From Linum tenue (taxonomy: Eukaryota; Streptophyta; Magnoliopsida; Malpighiales; Linaceae), in NCBI GenBank assembly GCA_946122785.1, contig CAMGYJ010000008.1:17509475-17573474 (forward strand): a stretch of 64,000 bases of DNA, read 5' to 3'. Below are positions 48,224 through 60,806 of the stretch, piece by piece; the stretch's first letter is position 1, and each line of letters starts with the position of its first letter. A program made the position numbers and the translations under genes. The notes under the pieces are model-generated. The model was not told the origin of the DNA. It saw only the letters and a list, made by a program, of their open reading frames with translations, and did not search any database.

Positions 48224-48950
48224 ATTATAACTACACACAAATCAGAAACAAAAATCAAAGTCCAACCAGTTATGTATAGAAACGAGAGAAACCCTAACGT
48301 ACAACAACTAGGCATCTATACATAGACATTGACCAACAAGGAGACTAATTCTGTGGGAAAAGCTCCAAACTTCCGGAATGGCAGAAAGTGATAAATTACA
48401 GTACCTCGTCGAGGAGTCACTGGTATGAGTAACTTTTCTCAGAACCTTCAAGGCGAGATCAACGAACCCTAACCAAACCTTCAGCTTTTAAGCCGCCAAA
48501 CGAATCATTTGGTGACCTGGCCGGCCGTCCGGACTTCTCCGCAGACCATCTGGGTGAGCCAGGAGAATGGAAGGGGAGCAAGTTCCGAGCAATGATAAGA
48601 AGAAGAAAAAAAGGGAAGAAGAAAGAAGCTTAAGCACAGGCTGCACAGCTTGGAACTTGGAAATCTTTGTATCCATTGGGTGCAGCAAAACGACATCACA
48701 AATCGTCGTAGGTAGGAAACAGAGGCGGAAAGGTGTGTCGTTTTGTGCCTAGTAGCTGTAGCAGTATCAGACTATCAGTGTATCACACATCCGTCATTTC
48801 TCCGAGTCTCCTTCTGAAAAAGGGCTAGGGTTCTGCCATCATTTCTAACTCTCTGTATGTGTAGAATTAGAATTCGTTATTCTCACTTAGGAATCGACCA
48901 CGATTATCCATGTGTGATTCAAGTCTACTCAGTACACAGACTCAGTCAGG

Positions 48951-50710
48951 ATGGAGCAGAGCCGAGAGGGACGGCAGCTGAATGCTGATAGAATCAGCAA
49001 CTTCCCGGCCGATGTGTCACAGCGTTTCTCGCCTTCTTACCCGTAAAAGATGCCATCAAAGCAGCTGCGTTGTCAAGTAAGTGGAGGTATCTTTTGAGAA
49101 GCATTCTCCAACTTGTTTTCGATGGAGATTTTGCTCGCATCCCTGATCGAATGTGAATGAGGTAATGATGAAGATTCACAAGAGTTCTGATGGTTTGTGA
49201 TGTTCCGATAACTGAGTTCGTGCTTGACATTCCTTGATATCAATTGGAATGATTCTTCACCTTTCCAGCTAAGGGGTCCAGGAATTTAGTCTCGTCCTTC
49301 CAGAAGTTTTGCATTTGGAAACGATTTGGATTGTGGGATTTAGCAGGCTTACTCGTCCTGAATGGGAACTCTTGTAGCTGTTGGGTGATTTCTTTGAGAA
49401 TGTCATTCCCATCATCCCATGTGCCCGCTGCTTGAAGAATTGAGTCTTTTTAAGTTATGGCTCAGTTGGTAAACTTGAGATTGTTGTTCCTCGTCTTAAA
49501 GTGCTTTCTCTTCAGTGTGAGTGGATGTCAATTGTCTTTGAGTTTATCCAACTTCTTTCAGTGGTAACAATTCTTGATATTCATGGAGGCAAGTGTTGTT
49601 TAGCTACTGATAAATATGAACATAGCCCTTGTTTCCCCGTTGGGGATGTTATGGGGCTGGATGTGGTCACTGTATTTGCTTTTCTCCTTGCACTCCAGCA
49701 GTTAAATCTTGGGCTCGAATTCGAGAAAGTAAGCTTTGCTTCCCCCGACTCGACTTGTTCAACCTTGTCTACCTGGTTTCTCGCCTCATTCATTTATGTT
49801 GTTGCTTTGTAATTGTTAGTACCTTGCTGCAAGTGATAATATCCCCACCAGGCTTCCTACTCCTCTTCACCACTTACAAGTCCTGGAAATGCCTAACATA
49901 TTCTTGGACAGCTTGCAGGAAGCGCAGTTTCTTTTATGTCTTCATGAGCTCCCCCAACTTGCGCCCGCTCACCATTCTAGTAAGGCTGGGTTTTTTCAAT
50001 AGTGTACCCTTGCGATGTGGGTTGTAAGCTCCTTTATTATTCATCTACTAGCTATACATTCCCATTAGCATAAATCCCACCATCATTAGATTTCCATTTC
50101 CCAGTCATCTCTCTCTTAAGGAGATTACAAGGTGAAGCACAAAAGTCTATTTTAGGGCACATTTTCTTGCAAAATGCTTTTCGAGGCGGTCATATTTCAT
50201 ATTTGGGAATCGATCTTTATCTCACCATCCATAGTTACTAAGTAATACCTAACACTCCACAATTGTTAACACTCCACAATTGTTCTATTTCTTCAAATGT
50301 TGTATATTCACCATTGGCATTAGTGGAATTGTTGTGTAACGAGTTATGGTCTTATGGACAATTGTTGGTTCAATTTACTCTCTTTTGTGACTGACTTTTG
50401 TGGCCAAATATTCTTCTTCTAGCTTCATACTGCAAAAGACCATTCATGGTACAAACATTATATTGGCAGCCTAAAAAATATGTTGTTGAAGCAGAGGAGC
50501 TGCAGTCTGATTGATATGGTAGTTGTCTTCACGCGTTGGACACTCAGGACAGGACAGGCCAGGCTTGCAGGTAGTAGTGGAGCTGATGAGGTTTGTGTTA
50601 GCCAAGGCCCCACATCTTCCCAGAGTCAACTTCCCGCTTTGCCGTAAGTTGGACACTTCATTTGTGAATGGATCATATAATTGTGCGTCCAAAGAAGCCA
50701 ACACTTTGTA
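48951..50710 (+). pseudogene. F-box/FBD pseudogene P
   Basis: It opens MEQSREGRQLNADRISNFPA and then shifts frame inside the F-box (about 49012-49025), where the next frame reads FLAFLPVKDAIKAAALSSKW. A second shift follows near 49155. An LRR exon near 49850-49970 has a further shift, and the FBD end is recognisable at 50460-50700 (VVELMRFVLAKAPHLPRVN). With at least three frame breaks it cannot make the family protein. It belongs to a subgroup distinct from A-F, and its partner copy P' is even more reduced. The junction at 50047/50048 is the empty site of the Helitron in P'. Confidence 0.85.
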
Positions 50711-51160
50711 GCTTTACACTCACATTTTAACCTTGGCATCACTTCAACTTCTCGGGAAGTGCACGATTCGAAATGTTTAATTTTTCCTTCTACAATCTGT
50801 GTTTGTTACAGTTTTCTCAGCTTTGTGTAGATACAACCAGGCTGTGCATAGGGGTACCCTTCTCTGTGCCGGCCAGGCAGATACCCACTGAACCGCCGGA
50901 TGGCGTTTCATGCATTCTCATCCATCAGATGAGACGGTGACATTTTTGTTACTCGACGGGGGAGACACATAAAGCCTTTGGATGGGAGCATTGGCGTATT
51001 CTCAGTCGTTAGATGTGACGGTGGTCACAAGTGCCTTTGCGTATTGATGGGGGTACTCTCTTCCTTTTTTTATTCCCTTTTATTCCGGTCATTGATTCCG
51101 TTTTTTACTGCGAAAGTGGCGTGTTACGGTGTAAGCGTCATCTTTCTCGACAAGGGTTTT
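50711..51160. other. Spacer upstream of gene D
   Basis: No gene. It is collinear with 24010-24400 upstream of gene C (shared phrases: cagctttgtgtagataca, tacccttctctgtg, gggagacacat), so it belongs to the duplicated block. Confidence 0.6.
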
Positions 51161-51168
51161 CCTTAGGG

Positions 51169-51207
51169 TATATAAAGAAAGAAAGATTGGTGGGTTATTT
51201 AGGGTTT
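51169..51207 (+). promoter_or_regulatory. TATA box and telo-box of gene D
   Basis: TATATAAA (51169-51176) is followed by TTAGGGTTT (51199-51207), about 145 bp before the start codon. Confidence 0.7.
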
Positions 51208-51349
51208 TGGTGTGTCTCCATCAAAGTTTCCCTCTGTTTCTTCTCCTTCAGTGAGAGGGAGAGAAAAGACTTCGTTCTCTCTTTGTTGTGAAGCAGAGTA
51301 GAGCATCGATCACTTGTTTGTGGTTTTGTGTACTATAAAGCCAACGACA

Positions 51350-52822
51350 ATGGAGCTGGGCGAGTCGACTGTTGATAGGATTAGCAACGTTCCAGCCAAT
51401 GCGATAGAGCAAATTCTGACGCTGTTGCCCATAAAAGATGCAGCGAGAACCAGCATCCTGTCAAGAAACTGGAGGCATCATTGGAGAAGTATTCCTCAAC
51501 TTGTGTTCGACGGTAGTTTTGCTCCACCACTCCCCAGTACGGAACCCTATTTACTGGATGAGAAAAAGGTCATGATGGACATTTACGAAGCTCTGCTGCT
51601 TCATGATGGTCCAGTAACCAAGTTTGAGCTCTCAATTCCTGGATTCAGAGAAGACTGTCCACGTATTTGTAAGTTGATTCCTCACGTTGGAAGCAAAGGT
51701 GTCCATGAACTTGCTCTTCGGTTTTCCAAGGGTCAGACCAAGCTGCCTTCCTCCCTGTTCACCGCCTGCAGTCACCTGACTGTTTTGAAACTGCAGCATT
51801 GTAGTGTTGGTGCACCATCTTCTTTTGTGGGATTTCGTAAGCTGGTCGTTCTTGAGCTTGAACATGTTATCATGCCTGAAGATTTCCTGCAGAAGTTACA
51901 GCCGGAGTGCCCCCTGCTCCAAGAGTTGAGGGTTTTATACTGTAGCAGGCAAGAATATAAACTTAATGTGCCTTCTCTCAAAGTGCTTTTCATTAAGTCG
52001 AGTGGTTCCGGTTGCAACATTACGATCCAGCATGCTCCAGTGCTTTCAGTGCTATCACTGACAGATGGTTGGACGTCTAAGAATTGGTTAGCACTGTTTG
52101 CTTCTCTCCCTGAGCTCAGGCAGCTGACTTTTGCAATTCATTCGCTGAAAGTAAGTTTAATTCGTTTCTATACTTACTCATCATGTGTTACCACTTCAAG
52201 GAAGCAGCTGGTTTTTTTGTACTAATTCATTTCCTCTATTTGTTTGCTTTCTGCAGTTCTCTGCAGAGGGTAATGTCCCCTACAAACTGCCAACAATCCT
52301 CTACCAGTTAAAAGTTCTTGAAGTATCTCGCCTTCTTTTGGATAACTTGCCACAGGCACAGGTTCTTATTTGTCTGATCATGAGTTCCCCCAACTTACAA
52401 AAGCTCAGCATTCGGGTTGGTTTCTACACTTTTGTTGTAATATTATATATATGTGGGTATACCTGTCAACTCTTCAGCCTTTGACTTGTTTTTTTTCCCT
52501 TGACAAATCTTTCTTTTAGTTGGGTACTAATAATGCCCAGCCGTCTTCAGAGGTAATGGGTAGCCTACAGGAGCTGTTGGAAGCAGAGGAACGACATGGA
52601 ATTTGTTGCCTTCAACATCTTGAAGAGTTCAACGTTCAGGATAGCCAAGGTAGGCAAGTCGAGCTGGACCTGGTGCGGTTTGTTCTGGCCACTGCCCCAC
52701 AACTTCGTATGATCTCGATTAAGCGTGCAGTTAGCTTGTCAGCTGATAAGGTTCTGGGATTCTTGAATGAGCTGGTATCGTATAAGCGTATTTCCAAAGA
52801 CGCAGAGGTCAAATATGTCTAG
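51350..52822 (+). CDS. F-box/LRR/FBD protein, gene D
   Basis: The coding sequence joins 51350-52150, 52257-52415 and 52520-52822 and encodes 420 residues with phase-0 introns of 106 and 104 bp. The protein opens MELGESTVDRISNVPANAIE, has the F-box at about residues 9-50, LRRs (SHLTVLKLQHCSV; LQPECPLLQELRVL) and an FBD-like end (CLQHLEEFNVQ; VELDLVRFVLATAPQLRMIS). It is closest to gene C over the first half and very close to gene E over the LRR part (RQEY-LNVPSLK, LSLTDGWTSKNW), which suggests gene conversion or successive duplications. The frame is open upstream of the ATG, but the family start MELGEST fixes the choice. Predicted SCF substrate receptor, target unknown. Confidence 0.92.
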
Positions 52823-53188
52823 GAAAATATGAGGTTGAGTTGAGACACTTCGTTGGTGCTTGATTCTTTTGTTCTCGTTTCTTCTTTTCCCTGCATGATG
52901 TGAGGGTGTTTGATCCCGGTGAGAATGTAGTAGTTTTGAAGTGTTGTAGAACAGTCCAATTTGAGAAGTTTCAGTATTTTTTTTTTTTTGGGAACATGAA
53001 TTATGTAAATCTGGATTGATTTATTCAGCACATTGAGGTGAACAATATTCTACAATTTGGGTGTCGCTGTTTTCTCTGCATTATTATTAGTGTCATATTA
53101 GACCGTAGCTCACTTTATAGATAAAATTACCCACGCACTCTTCATATGTACTTGTGATTGGATTGGGTATTGAGTGCGTGATGAAGGG

Positions 53189-53830
53189 TAGGGTTGCAAA
53201 TAAGCCAAATTGCTTACGAGGGGCTTGTCATTCGACTTGAAAAAACTCGTTCGACAATCGGCTCGTTAGGTTGAGCTAAGCATATATTGTTCGGCTTGCA
53301 AGGTTTGCGAGCTAGTTTGACTCAGTGGTTTGTGGAGCTCAACTTGCGAGCTAGCTCGTTTTGAGCTATGAGTTGGCTCGACAGTATGACTAGCAAGCCA
53401 CCCCAACAAGCAATTTATTAGCGAATCGGTTATTACTTATCATTGACTTGTTGATAATTCATTGGTTCACTAGATTATATATCTCATCATCTATGATGTT
53501 TAAAATTTGAGCTCGTAGTTAAATATGTCTAATTTATATTTAAAAGAGAAATTATGAATTATAAATTGCTCATATACTAATAAATTTGAAATAAAATGAT
53601 ATAAACAATTAAAATTTATGAACTAATGATATGATGGCTTATCTCGAGCCGATCTCCTGAGTCAAATTGATGACCCAAGCTCGAGTGGAGCTCGTGAGCA
53701 CATTGATGAGCCGAGATAGAATCAAACACAAGCCGAGGTTTAGTAACCAAGATGAGCTCGAGTCGTTTATTAACAAACCGCGCCGAAAATAGGTAAAAAC
53801 TCAGCTCGACTCTGCTCATTTGTCGCCCTA
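53189..53830. mobile_element. hAT-like non-autonomous element, D-flank copy
   Basis: The ends are TAGGGTTGCAAAT and, from the right, TAGGGCGACAAAT. It is collinear with 36561-37190 beside gene E, inserted at the same point relative to the gene. Confidence 0.65.
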
Positions 53831-54690
53831 AATAGTAGGGCTGGTAAACGGTTATCATGTTAGTGGTGTAACCGATAATCGAACCAGAATCGATGGTTAA
53901 CGATTACATCGATAATCGATTAACCCGTGGATTCCCAGTAGCCAAAGTTAGCTAATTACTAATCGATTGTTAAACAATTAGTAACCAATGGTTAAATGAT
54001 TAGCCAATAACTTATTATGAGCTTCCTCGTAGTTAGGACCGACAATAATAGGCATCGATGAGTCACTGACAGTCATAGGAGAAAATAATGGAATGTTTGA
54101 AGGCCTACAAGACCCCTGACCTCCCTAGCTGGCTAGCTAGTTGTGATAGTAACTTAGATTCAAATGAGAATAATTTTAAAGAGCGTGACTCTTATTTATA
54201 TTTATATACAAAATTTTCAGTCTAGTTTGCCACAAGGCGTGCAAGCGAGGAGGGCTAGCCTGTGTGGAGAAGGGATTTAGAAGAAGCACAATAGAAAGTT
54301 AGACATGGGCATAGTAGCTCGACAACAATCTGTAATATTTAAGCTTGCATGTAATTTGCGGGGTTTATCTATGAGTTAAGTCATTATTGTTAGGTATCTT
54401 ATACTTGTCTGTTCTTTAATCAAAATTGATGGTAGAATGATATTTTTGTGTGCTTGTGTTGGATTGAGTTGATCATGTATTGATATCTATGTTAAATTAT
54501 TTTATATTCAATGATAGCAACTTAAAAATATAACACAGGTTTGAAGACGAGTATTGTTAATTTTGTAATATATTTTTTTTTTTTGGTAATATATGAATAT
54601 AGATCAATGAGATTGTTTTAAAATATGTCAAATATATGCATAATCTATTTGGTAGTAGAGATTTCTAGTATACTATCCTAAAAACGACTA
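53831..54690. repeat. Flank segment duplicated at 37191-37970
   Basis: Collinear similarity with the E flank ends near 54690. A stretch of about 100 bp (54180-54290) is present here but shorter in the other copy. No gene. Confidence 0.7.
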
Positions 54691-55253
54691 AAATTAGTTA
54701 AACCTGATCCAACTATTAAAGGTCAAACCACTTGTTAAACCAGTTTGATAACTTAATACTGCTTGAGTACAGCCTTAGAGGGGCTATCATACCAGCCTAC
54801 AACATCCGCCCAACCCACTTTAAGATGGGCTAAACGTAACCCACATTTATCCTCTTTTACAACCTTAAAAGCAAGATTTGAAGGCCTCAAGTTGTGCTGC
54901 TGCTGATGAAACTGGTGGAGACTTAGAGAGAGTATTGTGCAGATCGAGTAATTAGCATGAGATAGCTGTTGTAAAATGATTAATGTCGTAACGTTCAGAA
55001 CATGCATGATTTCCTTTTTAATCTTGCTACATTAAGTTTATGGAATGTTGTAATTGCAACATCTTTGCTTTAAATTATGGAGTAGTTGTCACTTTTTCTT
55101 AACGTACATTACTTTGATTCACATCTTTGATTTCCCTCGTTTTAGTGTTAATTGGAATATTGGATGAATGAAGCAACTCCCACCAAAAATTAGAAGTCTG
55201 CAAATGGTAGAAGTATTGAAAGCATGCATGAGGTTTTTTTGAGAGGACATTAA
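54691..55253. other. Intergenic stretch, no gene seen
   Basis: The longest open frame (54753-55007, minus) has no recognisable domain. I saw no other structure. Confidence 0.45.
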
Positions 55254-56710
55254 GGGGTCGTTTGGATTAGGAAAATTGGGCAGGGATTTAGCCCAAATCC
55301 CAGTCCATCCAGGAATTTAACCAATATCCTTGTTTGGATAGCACTTAAAACAACAGAGATTTGGGCCTCAGAAATTTTCAAATCCGGCCCAATCCGGAAT
55401 TGGAATTAGCTGCCACCCCCCAGGTATTTTAAAATCTGTCCTAATTATTTCTTTTTTCCCAGCGTGTCCTTGCCTCTGTTTTCGTTAACCCCTCTGTCTT
55501 CACATCTTTCTTTCCGGCCTCCCACCAGCAAAAACGACGACTTCACGACTGGCCGCAATAATCCCTCCGACGACTTCTCGACCGGTAGCCAGGGGCTCGA
55601 CGACGGCGTATCGACTGGGAGCAAGAGTCCCTCCACAGTTGATTACAATCCAAACCCTCAATTCCTCCGACCCCATCCTAATCAACGCCGTTGATTGCTC
55701 GCACTCCCTCATCCAGCCATAGAGAAGAAGGTCGGAACTGAGAGTGAATCATAGAGAGACAGAGATCTGGGGTCTCTAGAGAGTAGAGACAGGCGGCAAA
55801 TTGCATATAGGAAGGTCGGAGAGCCACTATCGAGCAATTGGGAACCGTCATCGCAAAGCTCTGTTTTTTGAATTGGGGAGCCCAGAAACCGCCATCTCCT
55901 TTCTTTTCTTCCTCCGCCGCACTCTGTTTTCCCCCCTGCACCGGTCAGTGAAGAATTCATATTTGGAACCCGAATTCAGATCTGCGACCGCGCGCCCACG
56001 ATGGAGACTAGCGAGGAAGCGGGAGGCTCGCGTCTCACGAGGTCGCCGGAGGACGCAAGAGAAGACAAATATAATTTTCAGTTCTGGGTTCTTCTAAGGA
56101 GCTCTGGTTCTTCCTTTCTTCCGGGGGATCTGGGTTCACAAGAGCCTAGATCCACTATCATCTTGTCTTCGTCGTTGCCAATTGCCATCAGCGTCAAATT
56201 CGTCTACCTCCAAAGATTCGTCTACTTCCAGCCGGCGAAAGGGTTCTTCGAGGCATGCGGCAAGCTTCGGCGAGAGAAGGAATCGATTTGGGTTTTGGTT
56301 TGGGGTTCTTGGAGGCTTGCAAATCAACATGCAATAGGTTTCAGGTATGGGTTTGACGGAATTAGCATTAAGATTGAGGGGTGAAAGGAGGAAATAGCAA
56401 GAGAGATTCGATTGACAGAGGCAGCAACATTGAGAGGAGCAACAGTGGGAAGGTAGAAGAAAATATGGAAAGATGGGGTAGGGAAGAAGATAGGGGTTGT
56501 TGTCTACGAATAAGAGCAGAGGGCAGAGTTGTATTTTTGCATCTGCCATAAAAAGTTAAATTGCTGCCTAAGAAAGGGTTCCTAAGAAATCATGGGCCCA
56601 TAAACAAACGGATAAATTGCTAAAGTCTTTCATTTTAAATACACGTGTTTTATAACGAGGAAATTGGGCCCCAAATCCCTCATATCACAATTTTAGATCC
56701 AAACGACCCC
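55254..56710. mobile_element. Possible PIF-like element carrying gene-like DNA, 1.46 kb
   Basis: The ends are GGGGTCGTTTGGAT on the left and ATCCAAACGACCCC on the right, a perfect 14 bp inverted repeat; similarity continues imperfectly inward (aaattgggc...gggattt). No clear target duplication was found. The interior (55460-56550) is GC-richer and gene-like but has no frame I recognise, as in elements that have picked up host sequence. Confidence 0.6.
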
Positions 56711-57014
56711 CAAGTTGAGTGCGTCATGGTATTTTATTCATACGTTATCAAATACTACATATAAAACAACTCATTATCTTGGTTCATAAAAACAAGATAA
56801 TTTAATTCCCAATTTTCTCAAATAGCACACAAACACCACATGCATATTGAAAAAGTGAGTTATTTGAACTTAGAGTTAGCTTCCCCGTAGGAGTTAGCTT
56901 CTTCTTATATATATGCATAGTGGGTTAGCTTTTAGCGTACAAAAAAGAAAGGAACAATATTATTAGGGTTCTTGCATGGATTCTTGATCTCTTTGTTTGT
57001 GATTGCCAGCGACA

Positions 57015-58626
57015 ATGGAGCTGTGCGAGTCGACCGGTGACGATAGGTTTAGCGACGTTCCGACCAACGTGATAACAGAGCACATTCTGACGCTGCTACC
57101 CATTAAAGACGCAGCGAGAACCAGCATCCTGTCAAGAAACTGGAGGCACCATTGGAGAAGCATTCCTCAACTCGTCTTCGATCGTAACTTCGCTCCGCCT
57201 CATTATTTACCGGACGATAGCGAAAAGGTAGCGGCGAACATTCACCGAGCCGTGCTGCTTCATGACGGCTCAATCACCAAGTTCGAGCTCGATATCCCTG
57301 GATTAATGGGTGGCTGTCCGAAAATCGACGACGAGTTGATTCCTTGCCTTCCAAGCAAAATTGTCCGGGAGGTTGCCCTTCTGTTTTCTGTCCATCAGGC
57401 CAAGGCCAATCTCGATTCCTCCTCCCTGTTTACTTCCTGCCATCACCTGACTGTTCTGAAACTGAAGAATTGCAGTTTCAGTACTGCACCGTCTTGTTTC
57501 GTGGGACTTCGTAAGCTTGCCGTTCTCGAACTCGAGGATGTCGTCATGCCTAAATATTTCCTTCGGAATCTGCTGCTGGAGTGCACCTTGCTCGAGGAGT
57601 TGAGGGTTGTAAACTGCAGCAAGCAGAAGCTTGTGCTTCTAACGCCGTCTCTCAAATTGGTTGTCTTTCGCTCGCTCGCTTCGGAATTTCGCCTCAATCC
57701 TGCCCCGCTGCTCTCGGTGCTATCACTTCCAGATGGTTGCGATTACGAATATGAAAACACATCTTTGCTTGCTCTGTTTGCTTCTCTCTCTGCGCTCAAG
57801 CAGCTGACTTTTGGGCTCAATTCGCTGCTAGTAAGTTTTAATTCGTGTTTCCGTATATATATATATTTCTTCTTCATCCTGCGTTACCGCGCACTTTCAG
57901 AATGTGCATCTGGTTTCTGTATTACTATACCCTGAACTCTAAACCCTAAACTCGCTTATTGTCTCTATTTGTTTGCTTTCTGCGTGTAGTTCCCGGCTGA
58001 GAGTAATGACCCCTATAAGGTTCCTACAACTCTTTGCGTACTGAAAGTCGTCGAACTATCTCGCCTTAGTTTGGAGAGCTTGTCACATGCTCGGTTTCTT
58101 CTGCGTCTGATCACGAGTTCCCCCAACTTGCAAAAGCTCACCATTCGGGTTGGTTTTTACTTGTTAACTTCTCTTTTGTATCACACATGGGTGTATATAA
58201 TTATATATGTACCTGTGTGCCATTATCAAACAAAAAATATATATATATGTACATGTTATTAGGTCTTTTAGCCTTTTGACTTGGGTTTTGATAAATGCTT
58301 TTTTTTTTTTTTTGTAGATAGTTGCTAATAATGCGCATCATCCACCTTCAGATGATATTGATAGCCTACAGATGCTGTTAGGAGCTGAGGAGGAACAATC
58401 TGGACTTGGTTGCCTTCAACATCTTGAAGAGGTTCACATTCAGGATAGCCTCGCAACACAAGTCGAGCTGGATCTTGTGAGATTTGTTCTGGTCACTGCC
58501 CCACGACTTCGTACGATATTTATTAAGCGTGCGTTAGAATTATCGATTGACAAAGTCGTGAGATTCTTAAATGAACTAAGGTGGTATAAGTATATTTCCA
58601 AAGAAGTTGTGGTCGAATATGTATAG
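57015..58626 (+). CDS. F-box/LRR/FBD protein, gene F
   Basis: The coding sequence joins 57015-57830, 57990-58148 and 58318-58626 and encodes 427 residues with phase-0 introns of 159 and 169 bp. The F-box is near residues 10-52 (DRFSDVPTNVITEHILTLLP, then SRNWRHHWRSIPQLVF), followed by LRRs (HHLTVLKLKNCSFS; LLLECTLLEELRVV) and the FBD-like end (CLQHLEEVHIQ; VELDLVRFVLVTAPRLRTIF). The extra residue in the F-box region (TEHILT) is shared with gene E, so E and F form one subgroup and C and D another. A telo-box (56963-56970) precedes it; a TATA-like run lies at 56905-56914. Intron 2 ends in a long T-tract before GTAG. Predicted SCF substrate receptor. Confidence 0.92.
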
Positions 58627-59246
58627 AGATGAGATTGAGTTGGGAGATCTTTTGTAGTTTTTACCTTTATCCCAATTTGGATTGATCTGTTGTTCTCTTT
58701 TCTTCTTTCCCCAGAATAATGTGATGAGACCTTTCCTAAAAAGAAATTTGGTATTATAGTAGTATATAAGCATGTACCATCATAATAATACACTAAAATC
58801 TGGATTTTCCCCCGGATTAACCTAGTTACTAAATTAAATTCCTTAAATACAAGGTTATCAATCCGCGGGTCAACCAATTTCGAGCCTGACCTGGTGAGAA
58901 AAACGGGCCGCACGCACTCGTCGTGTCGACCGCTACAAGGTATCGGGTTGGAGGTCAAATTGTGTCATTTTTTTTCTTTGGTTTGCGAAATACCCATGTT
59001 TTCCCATTTTTCTTTTCTCCTAACTCAATCTTTGGAATCCTTAGTTGAACATTTGAATATACATGTTATATAAGTGTGTAAATTTTCACTATATGTTGGA
59101 TCTAAGTACGATATGTTACTTTGATGTAATGTTATATGTTATTACTCATATGTTAGATGAAATTTGATATAATTTATTAGGATAAGTACAATATAATGAC
59201 TATTTTCATATTTCCGGGATAAAACGGGATGAAACAGGTGACCCGT

Positions 59247-60806
59247 CACTACAAAATTAGGAAGGATTGGGGACAATCATAAGAGGACGACTATGTAATT
59301 TGTCTCAAGAAATATAATTTTAAGTGAGATAAGAGACAACGGTGTAAAATTGTCCCCATATAATAATTAAACAATATTAAATTAAATTTAAAATTTCATT
59401 GTTCGTCCCCAAAAGAAATGGTTTGAGAGAAATAGAAGATTATGGTGGATTTCCATTATCACAATAAAAGATTGCGTAATTATTTTTTTTACGGTTGATT
59501 CCTTTGATTCTAAAATCAATTTGCGGAGCGGGAAGTTTCAAAGTTACACCAAAGATTTTGGATTATCCCGGAGATAATGGGAAACTATCTCTGCATAATG
59601 GGAAACTCTTTTTGGGGACATTCCTAAAGGTAATTCCAATTTTTTTGCCTTATATTAGTTCTGGGAATAGTGCAGAGCTTCTAATACTAAACCCTACCAT
59701 TCCCTCTGCCTTCTCTTCTTTTTCTTCTTCACTTGTGCTGTCCTTACGGCAGCCTATGCACCTCTTCAAGGTTTCTTTTCTCTACTTTTGCTTACTATCT
59801 ATTGTGCTCACTGCTCTGAACCCTTTTTATCTTAGCATTTTACGTGTTAGCAAATCTTGCAGGACACAGAAGTCATAATCATCATCAACTTCTACTTCCT
59901 CGCCATCTTGGGAAGAGCTCCGAAACTGCAATGCCATGAGGCATGCTTCAGATGACCAAGGTCGGACTAACTCTTAAGCTTACTAAATGGATCGAATTGA
60001 ACAACTTGTTGTTGATGATTTTGTTTTTTTGGATAAGTGTTGATGATAATTTGGGACGAAAAAGAAGTACGATCGACTGCGCCAATCTGTACATACCAAG
60101 AACGCAGGGCAGGGCAGGGCAGGGCAATTGCCATTCTATTCTATTTCTTCCAAAAGTTGTAATTTTTCTTTTTATGTTTTATTATCTGTATAGAATAATA
60201 CATATGATCTTCCGTGTATCTATATATACAAAATAATATATGTGAAGATCACACGGAGTAAGGAACTTCCGTTTATCTATATATATTCACAAAATAATAA
60301 ATAAATTGTGGAGAAAACCAATTTGGCTTGCATATAAAATTTAGCTAAAAATTATGACGATTGTTGTTCCTAAAAATTCGCATAGGTGAAAAGAAAAGGG
60401 GACAATATTTTATCCCTAGAAACAATAATTATAGGGGACGACATTTTATCTTCACAAAATAATAATCAAGGCAATTGTAATTCCTATAAAAAGAAAAGGG
60501 GACAACATTTTATCCCTAGAAACAATGTTTAGGGGACGATTTATTGTCGCCAAAATCATGGCTATAGGGACGACGTATTGTCTTTAATGGACAAAATAAA
60601 AACGACAACTTCTAAGTATTGGGGACGAGTGTCGTCCCTAATATTGGGGACGACCTACATTTTGTCGTCCCCAAAAGAATAGAGGACAAGTGTATAAGGG
60701 ACAAAACATTAGGGACGACTAAGTTGTCCCCAAAAACTATGGGGACGATTTTGTCTATTTCCGGGGACGACTTTTGTAGTCTCCAAAGCTCCTCTTTTTT
60801 GTAGTG
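59247..60806. mobile_element. CACTA element, non-autonomous, 1560 bp
   Basis: It starts CACTACAAAA and ends TTTTTTGTAGTG, flanked by a 3 bp duplication CGT (59244-59246 and 60807-60809). Subterminal repeats of the type ggggacgac/gtcgtcccc occur many times at 60360-60780 and a few times near the left end, as expected for binding sites of the element's own protein. No transposase is visible. Confidence 0.88.
59495..59878 (+). other. Open frame inside the CACTA element, possibly captured sequence
   Basis: The frame of about 127 codons is unlike the subterminal repeats around it and includes a serine-rich stretch (AFSSFSSSLVLSLRQ). It does not resemble a transposase. It may be part of a captured gene or may be chance; I do not recognise it. 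A short tandem run of agggc units lies nearby at 60104-60125. Confidence 0.25.

Noticed and set aside
49629..50027. 132-codon open frame within pseudogene P
   Set aside because: Only parts of it follow the F-box family frame; it crosses intron-like sequence and is a chance result of the frameshifts.
54753..55007. 84-codon minus-strand open frame
   Set aside because: No domain, signal or splice support, and no copy elsewhere in the window.
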